Shown: positions 1 to 10,530 of the stretch, piece after piece
How the letters are laid out: each line of letters opens with the position of its first letter
Position numbering within the stretch: the first letter of the stretch is position 1
Source of the DNA: Stictocephala bisonia
Lineage: Eukaryota > Arthropoda > Insecta > Hemiptera > Membracidae
Length of the DNA: 64,000 nucleotides
Direction of reading: 5' to 3'
Assembly (NCBI GenBank): GCA_035578905.1
Contig: JAQJVL010000177.1
Coordinates: forward strand, 830,615-894,614
Notes under the pieces: model-generated
The model's database searches: none
Told to the model about the DNA's origin: nothing
The model's input: the letters and a program-made list of their open reading frames with translations, nothing else
Translations under genes and position numbers: made by a program

Positions 1-57
1 CACTGAGGCGTCAGCTGTGGTCATAAGAAAGCGACCTCTTGTCTCTTTTTTCAATGT
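1..57 (+). mobile_element. Family A MITE, 3' end only
   Basis: This is the right end of a dispersed repeat seen at four other places in the window (about 4.0, 9.1, 20.75 and 20.97 kb). It shares the near-terminal block CATAAGAAAGCGACCTCT followed by a T/C-rich stretch. The rest of the copy lies before the window edge. It has no coding capacity. The family is described at 9082-9297. Confidence 0.75.
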
Positions 58-749
58 GATAAGACCAGTGTTACATTTTCTTAAGTAAAGCAAAAATATA
101 AATCCATTGTAAGTCCTCTAAAGCGTTTTTTAATTAGCATATTTAGATTAGTGGATCACCTAAAATGAAAGAGGATTAAAAAAAAAAAAAATACCTTTCC
201 CTTATATGTGTGTAGCTGGCAGTCTTTTACGTAAAGTTGTCTTCCAACCGCGTGTGTTGATAGTACCAAAAATTTTCGATTGAAAGATTAATTTACAAAT
301 AATTCCTTAACTTGTGTGGTAGAAACGTCCTGGAGTCTAAGTGAAGTTCTCAATCTGGTTCGAGTTACTTGAGCAATCCACTCAAACCTCATGAGGCTTA
401 TAACGTGTACTCTAAGTAACGGCTCATTGGTGACAACTTCTCAAGTCCATTTGGTTTTTAGTCTCGTTTTAAGAGCATTTTATTTGTGGAGGAGATCCCA
501 GTGACGGGTCAATATAATGAAGTGGAACGCGTTGTTGTGAACAGATTTGCTATTCTTGGCACCGATCTCGTTCACACGCGTCGTTCCGGTTATACTAACA
601 ACGACTAAAATTTCGCTCTGTATTCGCTTTCTGGCTTTGATTACTACGGGCGTAAAATTAAAAATTTCAGTATTTTGTCGTATTATCTATGTTATGTAAC
701 TCGCTTCGCCCCCAAACCCCTATTGACAGCTGAGCTAAATTATTACGTC
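58..749. other. Unassigned sequence
   Basis: AT-rich single-copy-looking DNA with a poly-A run near 180 and no recognisable gene or repeat. Nothing else is supported here. Confidence 0.5.
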
Positions 750-1516
750 CGAAAATGTACGCCAGAAGACATGTACCTTTTGGTTGGTGAAAATTTAAAT
801 CAGGAGACACGTACTTTTCATGTCTGAGAATGCACGTCAGCAGACACGTACTTTTTTGGTTGAGAATATAAGTCAGGAGACACGTACCTTGGGTGTGTGA
901 TAATGTACGTCAGGAGACACGTACTTTTGGTTGGTGAGAATTTACATCAGTAGACACGTACTTTTGATCTCTGAGAACATCAGCACACACATACCTTTCA
1001 TGTATGAGAATTCACGTCAGCACACACGTACCTTTGATGTCTGAAAATGTTCGTCAGGAGACACGTACTTTTGATGGTTGAAGATGTAGATCAGGACACA
1101 CGTACCTTTGGTATTTGAGAATGTACGTCAGGAGGATCTCACTGTCGCAGTTGTGCGATTTCCAGGCTGACAGTTTTATATGTTTTTGACAGACGCTCCA
1201 CTGTCGCTCGCCCCGTCAGGAGACACGTACTTTTGATGTCTGAGAATGTACGTCAGGAGACACGTACTTTTGATGCTTGAAGATGTACATCAGCACACAC
1301 GTACCTTTGGTGTCTGAGAATGCACGTCAGCAGACACGTACCTTTGATGGATGAGAATGTACGTCAAGAGACGTACATTCATAATTCTTAATTCATCTTT
1401 GATGGGTGAAGATGTACGTCAGCACACACGTACCTGATGTCTGAGAATGTACGTCAAGAGACACGTACCTTTGATGTTTGAGGATGTACGTCAGCTCACA
1501 CGTACTTGATGTCTGA
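750..1516. repeat. 37-bp minisatellite, about 17-18 degenerate units
   Basis: Imperfect tandem array with a 37-bp unit beginning ATGTACGTCAGGAGACACG and continuing with ACTTTTGATGTCTGAGA-like sequence. Units differ at many positions (CAGGAG/CAGCAG/CAGCAC, GGTTG/GTCTG), so the array is old or slowly homogenised. It is interrupted by an 80-bp foreign block at 1135-1214. Short open frames through it are artefacts of the repeat. Confidence 0.9.
1135..1214. mobile_element. 80-bp insertion with 8-bp flanking duplication
   Basis: Unrelated sequence splits a 37-bp repeat unit. The octamer GTCAGGAG stands on both sides (1127-1134 and 1215-1222). Removing the block plus one octamer restores a normal unit, as expected of a target-site duplication. 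The insert has CACTGTCGC near both ends in direct orientation, but no clear terminal inverted repeats. An 8-bp duplication is typical of hAT or P elements; that assignment is inference. Confidence 0.5.
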
Positions 1517-4003
1517 GTTAAAGTCGATAGTAGGCCTACTGTATAATTAATTCCTTCTTGTCGAGAATTTAATCCAGTTTTTTCTTGTTTTATGCCTTGC
1601 TGTTGGTTGTCGATAATCGAACCGCTCTGGTTGAGAATCGAATCCGTTCTTGTCAGCAATTAAACAAGCAAAACTTCGATTTTGTATTGCTCATTTTACA
1701 CGGCAGTTAAGTAGCCCTCGTTTAATGTTCGAGGATTAATGAATGTAAAGTTGCGTAAGACTTTTCCGTAACAAAAACGTTTCAGTTATGCTGTTGAACA
1801 AACATAAACTACAGTTTGACTGTTGACTGTGTCTCAATAAACACACCTAACTATTTTACTGTATTTTATATTAATTATTACTGTCTATATTACTTTCTTG
1901 TAATATTAAGAATTAAAATAGTTCCGTCATTGTCCGTACTACGTCAAATCTCTTTCAATGATCCTTATTACTGATTCAGCTTCCAAAATTCTCCTCGGAC
2001 CTCCAGATCCAGCTGCCAGGGGCCTGTCGCTAAGTGGCCTGTTATTAATTAAGCCCAGGTTTGATCGATCTGTCCCACGGGTAGGTGTTGTTTGTCATAT
2101 TTAATGGTGCGTCGACCGGGTCGGTTAGTTAGACCGGAGTGAGTGGGTGGCTCTGTTATCTTCCACCTAAGAGCTGATCGTTGTTCTACAAGGCCTTCCG
2201 TCTCCACCAGCGGACTCCGAGGGTGGGAGGTTATCTGGACCAGAAGGGTTGTTTTGACAGGAGAAATCGACCGAGCGTATTTCTAGTCTTCGCTAGAGCG
2301 GAGTTTGCGTAACTTGTGTGGATGGCGATGTTTTTAGAATGGTGTTATTGGTGACATATTTTTGTGTGGATTGTTGACTTTCTATTAAAACGAAAGAGAA
2401 ATATCATTTTCATAATTTATAATTTGAAAAACTATTTTATTGCTATAAGGATGCGGTCGTTGTATTCTTACAAAGCAATAAGAGAATTAAAGTTAATTCT
2501 ATTATTTGATTAAAATGTTTAAGTTATTCCATAGACATCATTTTTGTGTTTCGTTTCCGAAAGATAATATTTTGTTGAATGGTTTTTGAAGCACTATAAC
2601 GTAGAAACAACCTAAACGAAAGTATGCTGTCTAATTACTGATAGATAAATGGTTTATAAAACAGATTAAAAGAATGCGGACAATATTTTGTAGGAATTTG
2701 GATGATAAGAATGCAACTCATAATAAATAAAGCAGAAATGATCATGGTAAGAAACACCAAATACAAATTTTGGGCTAGAACACTAATATACAGAATTATA
2801 TATCACGATATTTTAACAATAATGAAGACGTTTTTCTCTTGAAAAATTAAAAAACTTCAGTTTCCATCGAGTTATGGAAGATATAAAATGTCTTATGAAA
2901 ACATAAGAAATAACTTTGGAACAATTATGTTGACGGATTCTTTGTTCAGTTGATAGAATAGAAAAATTCCAATCAAAAACGTTCTCTATTATAAGCTTCA
3001 AAATTAAGTTCCGATGGTTCAAGTTACAGTGATATGAAAAATACCAAAATCACATTCAATCAGATTTTTAAAATTGCCAAATTGCTCCTAGATCTTTTTA
3101 TTCTATCAATTGAGCATAGCCTAAATCCCTTCACGAGTTATTTGAATTTTTTTATGAATCTTTAAACTCCATATTTCCAATTTCTCAAGGGAAAATTGTT
3201 ATTTTTTACTCAACACAGTGTTGATTACGGAACCCCCTCCATATAAGTCATGATTTTAAGACAAACAATTAGGCCTAGTACAGGCTTAAATATTTCATAG
3301 GTACTATTTCTCAAAAAAAAATCTAAAATAAAAAAATTAATAACAAAGACACTAAATCAAGATACAATTTGTTTTAAAGCGAACGACAACAAAATAAACA
3401 TACTATCAACCCAACATAAAAACAACACTGGAAACCCCATTGACTCGGAAAAAAAGGACGCAACACCAGTGACTGCTCCATTGGGATATCAATGCGAATG
3501 GAGGGAAGGATTTAAGGAGGGTGAAGGATGAACATTTACACAAGAGGTCCTTAGCGTTTGGTGTCGGCCAGGGGGGAGGGGGGAGTCCCATTCTCATGCA
3601 GATGAGACGTGTCCGAGCAAGGACGGACTGGTTTAACACTTGGTCACTACCGAAACCCGTTCTGACCCTCTAATTAATAAAACAAGTAGAGATTTTTAAT
3701 TGTGAAACGCGGCCGCTGGTTCTCATGGCTTGCGAAACTGCTCGGCAACGGTTTTGGCTTTGTTTGACCTGTGGACGTGATCAGTGACGACTGACCCTTG
3801 TTATAGTGGGCCACAAGGGGACAGTACGGGAGTAATTGAAAGTGTGCGTCTAGAGACAGTCCTAGTGACATTCCAGCATCATCAATTGAGTCAAAGTTAC
3901 ACCTTTAAGAAACAAATTGACGAGAAATTATTCTTTTTGATAATTTTTTACGATTGGGAGGACCAGGCTTCAATACCTGGCGATGAACTTGTAATGTTTA
4001 ATC
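1517..4003. other. Unassigned sequence
   Basis: AT-rich DNA with a moderately GC-rich patch at about 1980-2310. Short open frames around 3400-3870 have no recognisable domain. I see no gene, RNA or repeat beyond isolated TAGGCCTA palindromes at 1531 and 3270. Confidence 0.4.
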
Positions 4004-4250
4004 ACAGAAAAGAAGAAAATAGAGGTTACATCCTATAGTGCACTGAAGGGATGTCGAGTAGATATTTCTCCATTTAGCCACAAGAGGGTCAGGACTAGCA
4101 CCGTGTCAGTACCCCCACTATTCTCCCAAAATCCATAAGTATAAACATAAATATTATTACTACAGCAGAATAAAGATGAACATTAGTTGTAATCTACTTA
4201 TAACTGCCAATGAGCGGTCGCTTCGGCCATAAGAAAGCGACCTCTGTATA
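4004..4250 (+). mobile_element. Family A MITE copy
   Basis: This full-length but diverged copy starts with an AGAAAAGAAGAAAATAGAGG-type left end. It ends CATAAGAAAGCGACCTCT plus T-rich sequence. Inside it shares GATGTCGAGTAGATATTTC, CAGCACCGTGTCAGT-like and ATTATTACTAC blocks with the copies at 9.1 and 20.8 kb. It has no coding capacity. Confidence 0.75.
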
Positions 4251-4861
4251 GTTTTTATTTGTGGTTTAATCTTTGTAATATTTACATTTTGTAGTCTTAT
4301 CACTACTTTGTCCTAAAATACGGTGCTCTTTAAGGAACTAATTTTGAGAAGCGATTGTTTTTCAGAAAATAGTAGCATCAGCATTATAACTGTACGTGTA
4401 TGAGTGGGTGGGAGAGTCATGAGGAGAGCCTGTTAAGAGATACGGATACTTTTGGTTTGAAGGAATATCCGTACCTCTCATTATGATGATTGTGTTCATT
4501 TTCTACTGTCCGAAATCGACATCAACGAAGAGTTAACTGTTAGGTGGGCAGACCTTCGCCGTCAGTCTGTCGTAGGGCGCTAAGTGGACTGGATCAGGGA
4601 AGGGTGGATTAGGACCGGTTGGACCGTCTACGTCATCGATGCAGGGGTGTGTGACGTCTTCTAATCCTAACGGGGGAGGGGGGTGACAAGCGAGGGCAAT
4701 TACTCTCACACATGTTGACACAAGGCTGGGTAACTCAATTAAAACAACTGGGCCAGTGTGGACTTACCCAAGGGACATATTTGGGGCCTTTTTTCTAAAA
4801 AAAAACACCTTTCTTTATTTACTGATGGTTTATTTACTTTTACATCTAAGACTACTTTCTA

Positions 4862-4932
4862 GCTTAGTTGTTAGCATTTGTGCTTCGTTGGCAGAGTGTC
4901 ACGGGTTCAAATCCTGGGAGGTCCACTTAAAA
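4862..4932 (+). mobile_element. tRNA-derived SINE head or tRNA-like relic
   Basis: The segment has the layout of an internal RNA polymerase III promoter. TAGCTTAGTTGTTAGCATT resembles a tRNA D-arm/A box. About 40 bases on, GGGTTCAAATCCTGG matches the T-arm/B box. Acceptor-stem and anticodon pairing are poor, so this is not a functional tRNA gene. It is most likely the 5' part of a SINE or a decayed tRNA copy. A related head is split by a transposon at about 36.05 kb. Confidence 0.5.
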
Positions 4933-4935
4933 TTT

Positions 4936-5530
4936 GCATGCTAGGTGTGGACCGTTGTATCATAGCAACGTTTGTAAACTAATTAAAAAAAATGCTACGG
5001 GCGTAAATAGAAAAAAACGGAGATAATAATTTCATGAGTTGATTTCAGATTAATACTTTCTCCAGATTAATTACAAGGATCGTATTCACAACTAGTGACC
5101 AGGAAATAAGGGAGATAAACGGTTATTGGATTTCCTCACTCAAATATTATCACATTCCACGCACTACCCCATTCAGAGAGTTTCTTCAGAAGTTTCACTG
5201 AAATCTCCTTAAGGGTGTTCATCCAGTTGTTCAGTTGAGCACTCCTAGGATTTTAGTTATAGATTTCACGTAACTGTCGCTACGAGTAGCAACGAGCTTG
5301 CCTCACTAACACACATAGAACGTGTTTCCCTTCCCTCTCATACCCTCATAGTCCCCTCATTTATGGTAAACTTTAACAATAACGATTTTATATATTATTA
5401 ATTTACTCTTTTAGTCAAAGGTAAAACGTACAAATTTCAACTCAAAATTAACACAGATAATATTTACAGAAAAATAATTTGAATATCACTTTATGGTGCA
5501 ACAACTCAACATAATTTAAATTCAATTCTA
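4936..5530. other. Unassigned AT-rich sequence
   Basis: No gene or repeat recognised between the tRNA-like relic and the LINE fragment. Confidence 0.4.
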
Positions 5531-5535
5531 AAAAT

Positions 5536-5885
5536 GCAAAAAAAGCCATACGAATAATTTGTAATCTTACACCTAGAACTTCTGCAAAAGAATACTTTAA
5601 GTCTGAAAAAATTATGACGGTTTATGGTATGTACGTTTTTGAAACGATTTTATCAATCAAAAACAGGCTACAGGGACTGGATCTGGTTGGGGATAATCAT
5701 AATTACTTCACCAGAAATTGAGAAAATCTAGCAATAAGCACCCACAACTTGGAACTTTTTAAAAAAAACCTAAATATGCTGGGTCAAGATTTTATAATAA
5801 ATTACCTCTAGAAATTAGATATGAGATTTCATACAGTAAATTTAAAACTAAATTGAAAAAAATTCTTATCGACAAAGCTATATAA
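5536..5885 (+). pseudogene. LINE reverse-transcriptase protein, C-terminal end (decayed)
   Basis: Reading from 5536 gives a long stretch in the style of the C-terminal end of jockey/CR1-type non-LTR retrotransposon ORF2. It starts AKKAIRIICNLTPRTSAKEY, followed by FKSEKIMTVYGMYVFE, then HNYFTRN. That matches the family pattern of QKRAIRII, LFKxLKILTVxxLYxYE and HxYNTRN. The frame is broken by a TGA after FTRN and by a one-base shift in an A-run. It then continues YAGSRFYNKLPLEIR and ends KTKLKKILIDKAI before a TAA at 5883-5885. This C-terminal part of ORF2 lies beyond the polymerase motifs. The copy is 5'-truncated, as LINE insertions usually are, and cannot encode a working enzyme. Clade assignment is uncertain. 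Confidence 0.85.
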
Positions 5886-6199
5886 ATGAAGAGCTTTAGT
5901 TGCATTGATTACGTATAATTACATATATATTCGTTATAATTACATATATTTTAATGCTCACGGTTATCTTTTTTTATGTATGTGTATGTGCCTGTGTCTG
6001 GGTATTTATGTATAGATTTCACTGAATAAGTTTCAGTTAACTCATTTTTAAAATATGTATGCATACCTCGTTACATCTGTTAATTTAAAACAGTAATTTT
6101 ATATGTTTAACTATATTTAATATATTAACTTGACACTATTCTTGTATATGCTATGTACATGTCTATACGAATAAAGAGATTTTGAATTGAATTGAATTA
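5536..6199 (+). mobile_element. 5'-truncated LINE 3' end with TTGAA tail
   Basis: The element comprises the broken ORF2 end (to 5885) and about 300 bp of AT-rich 3' untranslated sequence. It finishes with the pentanucleotide tail TTGAATTGAATTGAATT at about 6182-6198. Short tandem tails of this kind are common in CR1/jockey-like LINEs. It is inactive. Confidence 0.75.
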
Positions 6200-6907
6200 G
6201 AAAAAACATGTTTTAACATTTTTACTTTACACTAGCGTGGTTTGTGCTGTTTGTCCACTATATCCTCAAAATTTAAATAAAATACATCGTACGATTGCTT
6301 AATGAGTTATGTACCTAGAAAGGCCAAATTATGCACTTTGGTAGTAAACCTAACATCTCCATAAAAGATTTTTTTTAGTTTTTCCCTTAACCCTTTTATT
6401 GCCAATAAGAAGAGTAACGCTGTTAATCAAACTAATTTCAAAATAGTTTTCGATTGAATTCCCTTAAAACAAGTCCATTTATGGATGTGCACTTAAGACG
6501 TGCACCCCTTCCACCGAAGTGACTCTCACCCTATATGATACGAGGTCAGGTGTAATGCGTGGTGTAGAGCAAAATAGATTCTAAAATAAAAAAAATTAAA
6601 AAAAATTCCAGAACATACGAGCTAGCACTGTAACATAGTTTAGAAAACTGGTGACAGCAACCGGTAATCAATTAAAGGGGTTGTTTCTCTTATCGAAAAA
6701 CGATCAAAACATGGGTTTCTAGTTCAACGATTCGGTCCGTAACAACGATCGTATCGTAACACGAAGTGTCGTTTGATAGGTGAAGACCTTTTCTAGTGAA
6801 CCAAAAGATGATTTTTGAAAACATTTTTGTGCAGTTATGTATGTGAAACTTTCAATACCATTCTTGACTATTTTAAATATAAAATGTCATAACGTAAACT
6901 ATTGGTT
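6200..6907. other. Unassigned AT-rich sequence
   Basis: No coding region, RNA or repeat recognised. Confidence 0.4.
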
Positions 6908-7060
6908 GACTAGATTTGGCCTTTAATAATAGTACAATGTTCACCATAACTCATTATAATAATAAAAAACATAAACTGTACAGTTGAAATAGAACAGCGT
7001 GTTTTGGACCGCTGACGGTACGATGGAAGTTTATAGGGGCTTTCCAACAGTGATTTGACA
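6908..7060 (+). repeat. Dispersed repeat family E, copy 1
   Basis: This block is shared with 44036-44170. Both contain GGCCTTTAATAA, then GTAC.GTGTTCA-like, AGCTCATT.TAATAAT, TGTACAGTTGAAATAGAA, AGCGTGTTT and CCGCTGACGGTA in the same order and spacing. It is non-coding and of unknown class; ends are not defined. Confidence 0.65.
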
Positions 7061-7153
7061 GTTTGGAAACTTATACTTTTAAGTTAAAATATCGAGGAAA
7101 ACAACATTAAAAGAAAAATGTCGGTAATTATAACAAACACATTAGTTTGAAAA

Positions 7154-7378
7154 CAACATTTATTTTGTAATTGTTTTGTAAAGTAACATTTATTTTGTAA
7201 TTGTTTTGTAAAGTAACATTTATTTTGTAATTGTTTTGTAAAGTAACATTTATTTTGTAATTATTTTGTAAAGTAACATTTATTTTGTAATTGTTTTGTA
7301 AAGTAACATTTATTTTGTAATTGTTTTGTAAAGTAACATTTATTTTGTAATTTGTTTTGTAAAGTAGCATTTATTTTG
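7154..7378. repeat. 30-bp tandem array, about 7.5 units
   Basis: Nearly perfect 30-bp units (AACATTTATTTTGTAATTGT plus TTTGTAAAGT). Units are almost identical, so the array is young or recently homogenised. Because 30 is a multiple of three, the minus strand reads as a ten-residue peptide repeat (NYKINVTLQN); there is no other sign that it is coding. It lies about 110 bp left of a piggyBac element. Confidence 0.95.
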
Positions 7379-7490
7379 TGTGTTGTTCACTGAACAAAGT
7401 AAATGCTTCAATTGTTTTATTGGCTCAACTGTGTTTATAAATATTTTATTTCATTAAGAACAATAAAATACTATTCAATTTGTAACTTAA

Positions 7491-8393
7491 CCTTGCGGCA
7501 CTGGCGCTAAGTCTCACAGACCCAAAACTAAATATTAAATATGTTTAATATATGTTTAAACACATTAATGGCGATTTTTCTCCTGGAACTTACTTACTAA
7601 TAAAGATATTTATGTAAGAAAATAACATTATTTTTTGTCTTTACGTTCTAATAAAACAATTTTAAAAATGTTTTACAAAATGTTAAGATTTTGAAAAAAA
7701 AAAATGAAAATTTAATCAAAAGTTTTCAAATACAAAATTAGTCGAGGGATTTAATTGAGAATCGTGCATATTTTATGTAAAAAATCGAAAATTTACTTTC
7801 AATTAACAAAGAATGAACATTTGCACTCAAAAATAGAATATAATTATCCTTTAAAATTGGGCAATACGGGCATGTAAAAGATGCATGCTCCAGACAAACA
7901 AACTTAAAACTGTGTATTACAGTAGTATTTGGTCTTATTGAAACTTTTATACAAATCCATTTATAACATCTTTCTCCTCTTGGTCGGACTTGGTCAACTC
8001 CTCTTCAGAAATATTATTTTCTACATCGTCCAGAAGCCTCCACGTTCTCTCTTTTTTTCTGTTTCACTAGCCATCATAACTCAAACGACATATATAATGC
8101 ACAAAAATAACACATATTTGGCTTATAAATTGCATACACATTCACCTGAATATAATAAATTTAAAAACAAAAACGTGAAAAAATGTAACGCGAGCACTGG
8201 CCCCATGTCTGAGAGACCCGAAGCGCGAATAAATAAAAAAACCACAAGGGTTGCGGGTATGACAACTACATGTCACTAGCACGAGGAGGGATGCAGCTAC
8301 CATGAATCTGGGATCTTTAGGCCACTTCACTCAACCACACCAACCAATACAGCAGTGCTCGCGTCTGTGAGACTTGGCGCCAGTTCCGCAGGG
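7491..8393. mobile_element. piggyBac-family element, 903 bp, non-autonomous
   Basis: Exact TTAA duplications flank the element (7487-7490 and 8394-8397). The ends are inverted repeats of about 35 bp: left CCTTGCGGCACTGGCGCTAA, right (reverse complement) CCCTGCGGAACTGGCGCCAA, both followed by GTCTCACAGAC. TTAA targets with CCYT ends are diagnostic of piggyBac. The interior keeps only a piece of the transposase N-terminus on the minus strand (7947-8074), so the element cannot move on its own. A second partial TIR-like block (GCACTGGCCCCATGTCTGAG) lies inside the right end near 8196. Confidence 0.9.
7947..8074 (-). pseudogene. piggyBac transposase N-terminus, frameshifted fragment
   Basis: On the minus strand an ATG at 8072-8074 opens MASETEKKRERGGF. 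After a one-base shift it continues DDVENNISEEELTKSDQEEK and ends GFV at TAA (7947-7949). An acidic, low-complexity N-terminus just inside the TIR is typical of piggyBac transposases. The DDD catalytic core and the C-terminal Cys-rich domain are absent from this element. The other piggyBac copy in the window (46806-47828) keeps the opposite, C-terminal end; their TIRs differ, so they are different families. Confidence 0.55.
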
Positions 8394-8705
8394 TTAATAG
8401 TTTAAATTAAATAAGATTTAATTTTTATTAGTAAAACAATTTTAAAATCATAAATTTGTGCAACGAACGGTTTTAAAAGTATCATACGATTTTAGCTCAT
8501 TGAGTTTCTTTCGAGTTGTTGACTACCAAAATTTATCTATTAATTGATCAAAGTAAAACAGCTTTCAATATTGACTATTGTTGTAAACGAAATAAGTACT
8601 TATTGTTAGTGGACTCAATTTTTTTTCGACAATACCGAATAAGGGATGTGTTTTACTATTATTTAAAGAATACGTTCCTTTTTGGAAAGGTACTTTTCCT
8701 CTGGT

Positions 8706-8734
8706 CTGAGGAAGGTAAGTGTGGTTTACCGAAA
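8706..8734 (+). ncRNA. Hammerhead-ribozyme-like core motif
   Basis: CTGAGGA (fits CUGANGA) is followed by a five-pair stem, GGTAA with TTACC around a short loop, and then GAAA at 8731-8734. This is the order of a hammerhead catalytic core. There is one unpaired A before the stem, and I cannot find convincing stems I and III or a cleavage site. Similar CTGAGGAAGG...CCGAAA signatures are common near the 3' ends of retroelements, including Penelope-like ones. It lies just 5' of a dispersed repeat (8740-8836). Activity is doubtful. Confidence 0.3.
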
Positions 8735-8739
8735 TCCAA

Positions 8740-8836
8740 AACCATAATATTTGTATTTTGTATTTATATTGTAATAAATTTCCGCTATGGTGACGTTCGC
8801 TTGTTCTATTTTTCTACCGACACGTAATATGCCGAT
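8740..8836 (+). repeat. Dispersed repeat family F, copy 1
   Basis: This copy shares GTATTTTGT.TTTATATTGT, AATAAATTT, then GTGACGTTC and TAATATGC-like blocks with 16390-16485. It is probably the 3' tail of a retroelement, since the hammerhead-like motif sits immediately upstream in this copy only. Confidence 0.5.
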
Positions 8837-9081
8837 TTAGAACATATTTTTATTTACAATCAATCAATAAATGTTTTTGAGAACTAAATTTTATGATACG
8901 TTCGTTAATAAATTCTAAATACTCTCATTTTTAAATTCATTGTGTATTTAAGCAGATTTTTCGCATTTAATTACGTCTGAATTAAATGAAGATATTTACA
9001 AAATAAGAAATCATTAAGGTCAATTAATTATTTAAATTAAGTAGTGAAAATATAAAAATGACGAACATTATGGAAACGGCA

Positions 9082-9297
9082 CAGAGAAGAAATAAACTGA
9101 GGTCGCATCAATGTGTGTCCAGTAGTTATTTCTCCAGTTTGCCATGTATTTCACCAGTACCTCCATTCCCCAAATTCCACAAGAAATTGTTACTACAAAT
9201 TTGTTAAGATTCACATTAGTTTTAAACTATTTATAACTGCTACTGAGGCGTTCGCTGCGTCCATAAGAAAGCGCCCTCTCTTTCTTTTCTCTCTTTG
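9082..9297 (+). mobile_element. Family A MITE, reference copy
   Basis: This is the best-delimited copy of a roughly 215-bp element. The left end reads AGAGAAGAAATAAACTGAGG then TCGC. The right end, reverse-complemented, reads AGAGAAAAGAAAGAGAGGGC then GC, so the ends form imperfect inverted repeats of about 25 bp. The middle carries GTGTCCAGTAGTTATTTCTCCAGTTT-type sequence, a TATTACTAC-like patch and TTTATAACTGCTACTGAGGC. It has no open frame of note. Size and structure fit a MITE; the parent superfamily is unknown and no clear target duplication was seen. Confidence 0.7.
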
Positions 9298-10434
9298 AGC
9301 ATTTTTATTTTTAGAACGTACAATATTAGGATTGTTTCTCTCAACACTTTCCTTCTCATACTTCCAGCAGTCGCGTATACCTGTGATACACCTGCAAATC
9401 ACGCACTTCTTGTTGACACGCACGCTTGTGCACGTGTCCGCAAACACGCGTGCGTTCGCACTTCCTGCAGATACTTGTACGTGTGACGTACGCACGCACA
9501 CACATACATAGGTAAAATACCAATACACTCTTGTAGTTGAACTGTACGGTTTTACTTGTAAAAAGGCTAAATTGTTATCATCTTGTACATACCATCGTTG
9601 TATCGCACGGCGGTAAGAACTATATGTTGAAGATAATATTCTGCACAACACTACTACTAAGTGCTAAAATAGCTTATTAAAATACGATCAAAAATGTAAA
9701 TAGTTTAGGCCTCCAAGTACGTATATTTAATATTTTCTGAAAAAAGAGAAAAAAACAGATAATGACACAGCTTAAAAAAAAAGTTTTTAATGGGGCTTTA
9801 CTTTTGTAATCACCATCCAAGAAATATAGATTTTAGAAATCAGTATATTTTATACTAGCCTTTTGAAAAGAAACGCTTAACATTGATTTTAGCTTAAAAA
9901 TGGGTGTTTTTTTTAAGTGTTTCTATATATATGCTGAAATCTACCTCAAATAGAAATTGTATTTTCAATTATTTAAAAATAAGTAGTTTAACGGATCTTT
10001 GTTTGTTTCGAGGCCAAACAATCCAAGGTGGCTCGTACAATACGACAGAGAAAGGAATGGGAAAATGAAACAAGAAAAACAGGGCGATAACCCATAACAG
10101 GACATCAGGCAGTCGGAAGTAAGGAATACGTCACAAGAGAAACTGTTTTGAGGGACACGCGAGGTTTGGGGATGCAGATAAAATCAAATGAAAGTTCGGT
10201 GCAAGGTGGATATAGGCGCTGAATCGGGTAGTTTGCCCACGTGAGTGAGGTGCTGAGGAAAAACACGATGCTTCAGACTATGAATAAACAAACGACTGTT
10301 GCGTGTAATTTCTTGTTAAAACGTGCAAAGACATGCACGTAACTGTCTTTAGCCTAGGTGTATTAGGTTATGTAACAGATAAACTAACTTTACACAGATT
10401 TTCTTTCTCCGTGCTGCTAAACAGTGTCTCGTTA
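9298..10434. other. Unassigned sequence with CG/CA-rich patch
   Basis: Alternating purine-pyrimidine, CACGTGCG-rich DNA at about 9410-9510 makes chance open frames on both strands. The rest is AT-rich. No gene is supported. Confidence 0.4.
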
Positions 10435-10530
10435 CTTTATGTAGTTTGTGGACTGTCCGCTTTACAGCGCGTCGAGCGTATGTGGACTGAGCGGGGTTGT
10501 CAGATCGTGTCAGTGTCAATCCATATAGAG
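10435..10530 (-). repeat. Family B hairpin-core repeat, inverted copy
   Basis: On the minus strand this reads GATCTGACAACCCCGCTCAG, then TCCACA, GCGCTGTAAAGCGGACAGTC and CACAAACTA. That is the same order as copies at 17.34, 30.57 and 50.16 kb. The left half of the hairpin (GTGGACTG) has decayed here. See 50155-50245. Confidence 0.7.

Noticed and set aside
4862..4932. Functional tRNA gene
   Set aside because: D- and T-arm words are present but acceptor and anticodon stems do not pair, so only a relic is reported. The same applies at 31825-31920 and 51530-51775.
7128..7370. Minus-strand open frame with a ten-residue repeat NYKINVTLQN
   Set aside because: It is the direct product of the 30-bp tandem array, whose period is divisible by three; no start context, splice or homology supports a protein.
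9211..9651. 146-codon minus-strand frame
   Set aside because: It overlaps a family A MITE and a CG/CA alternating patch, has no domain, and the opposite strand is also open.
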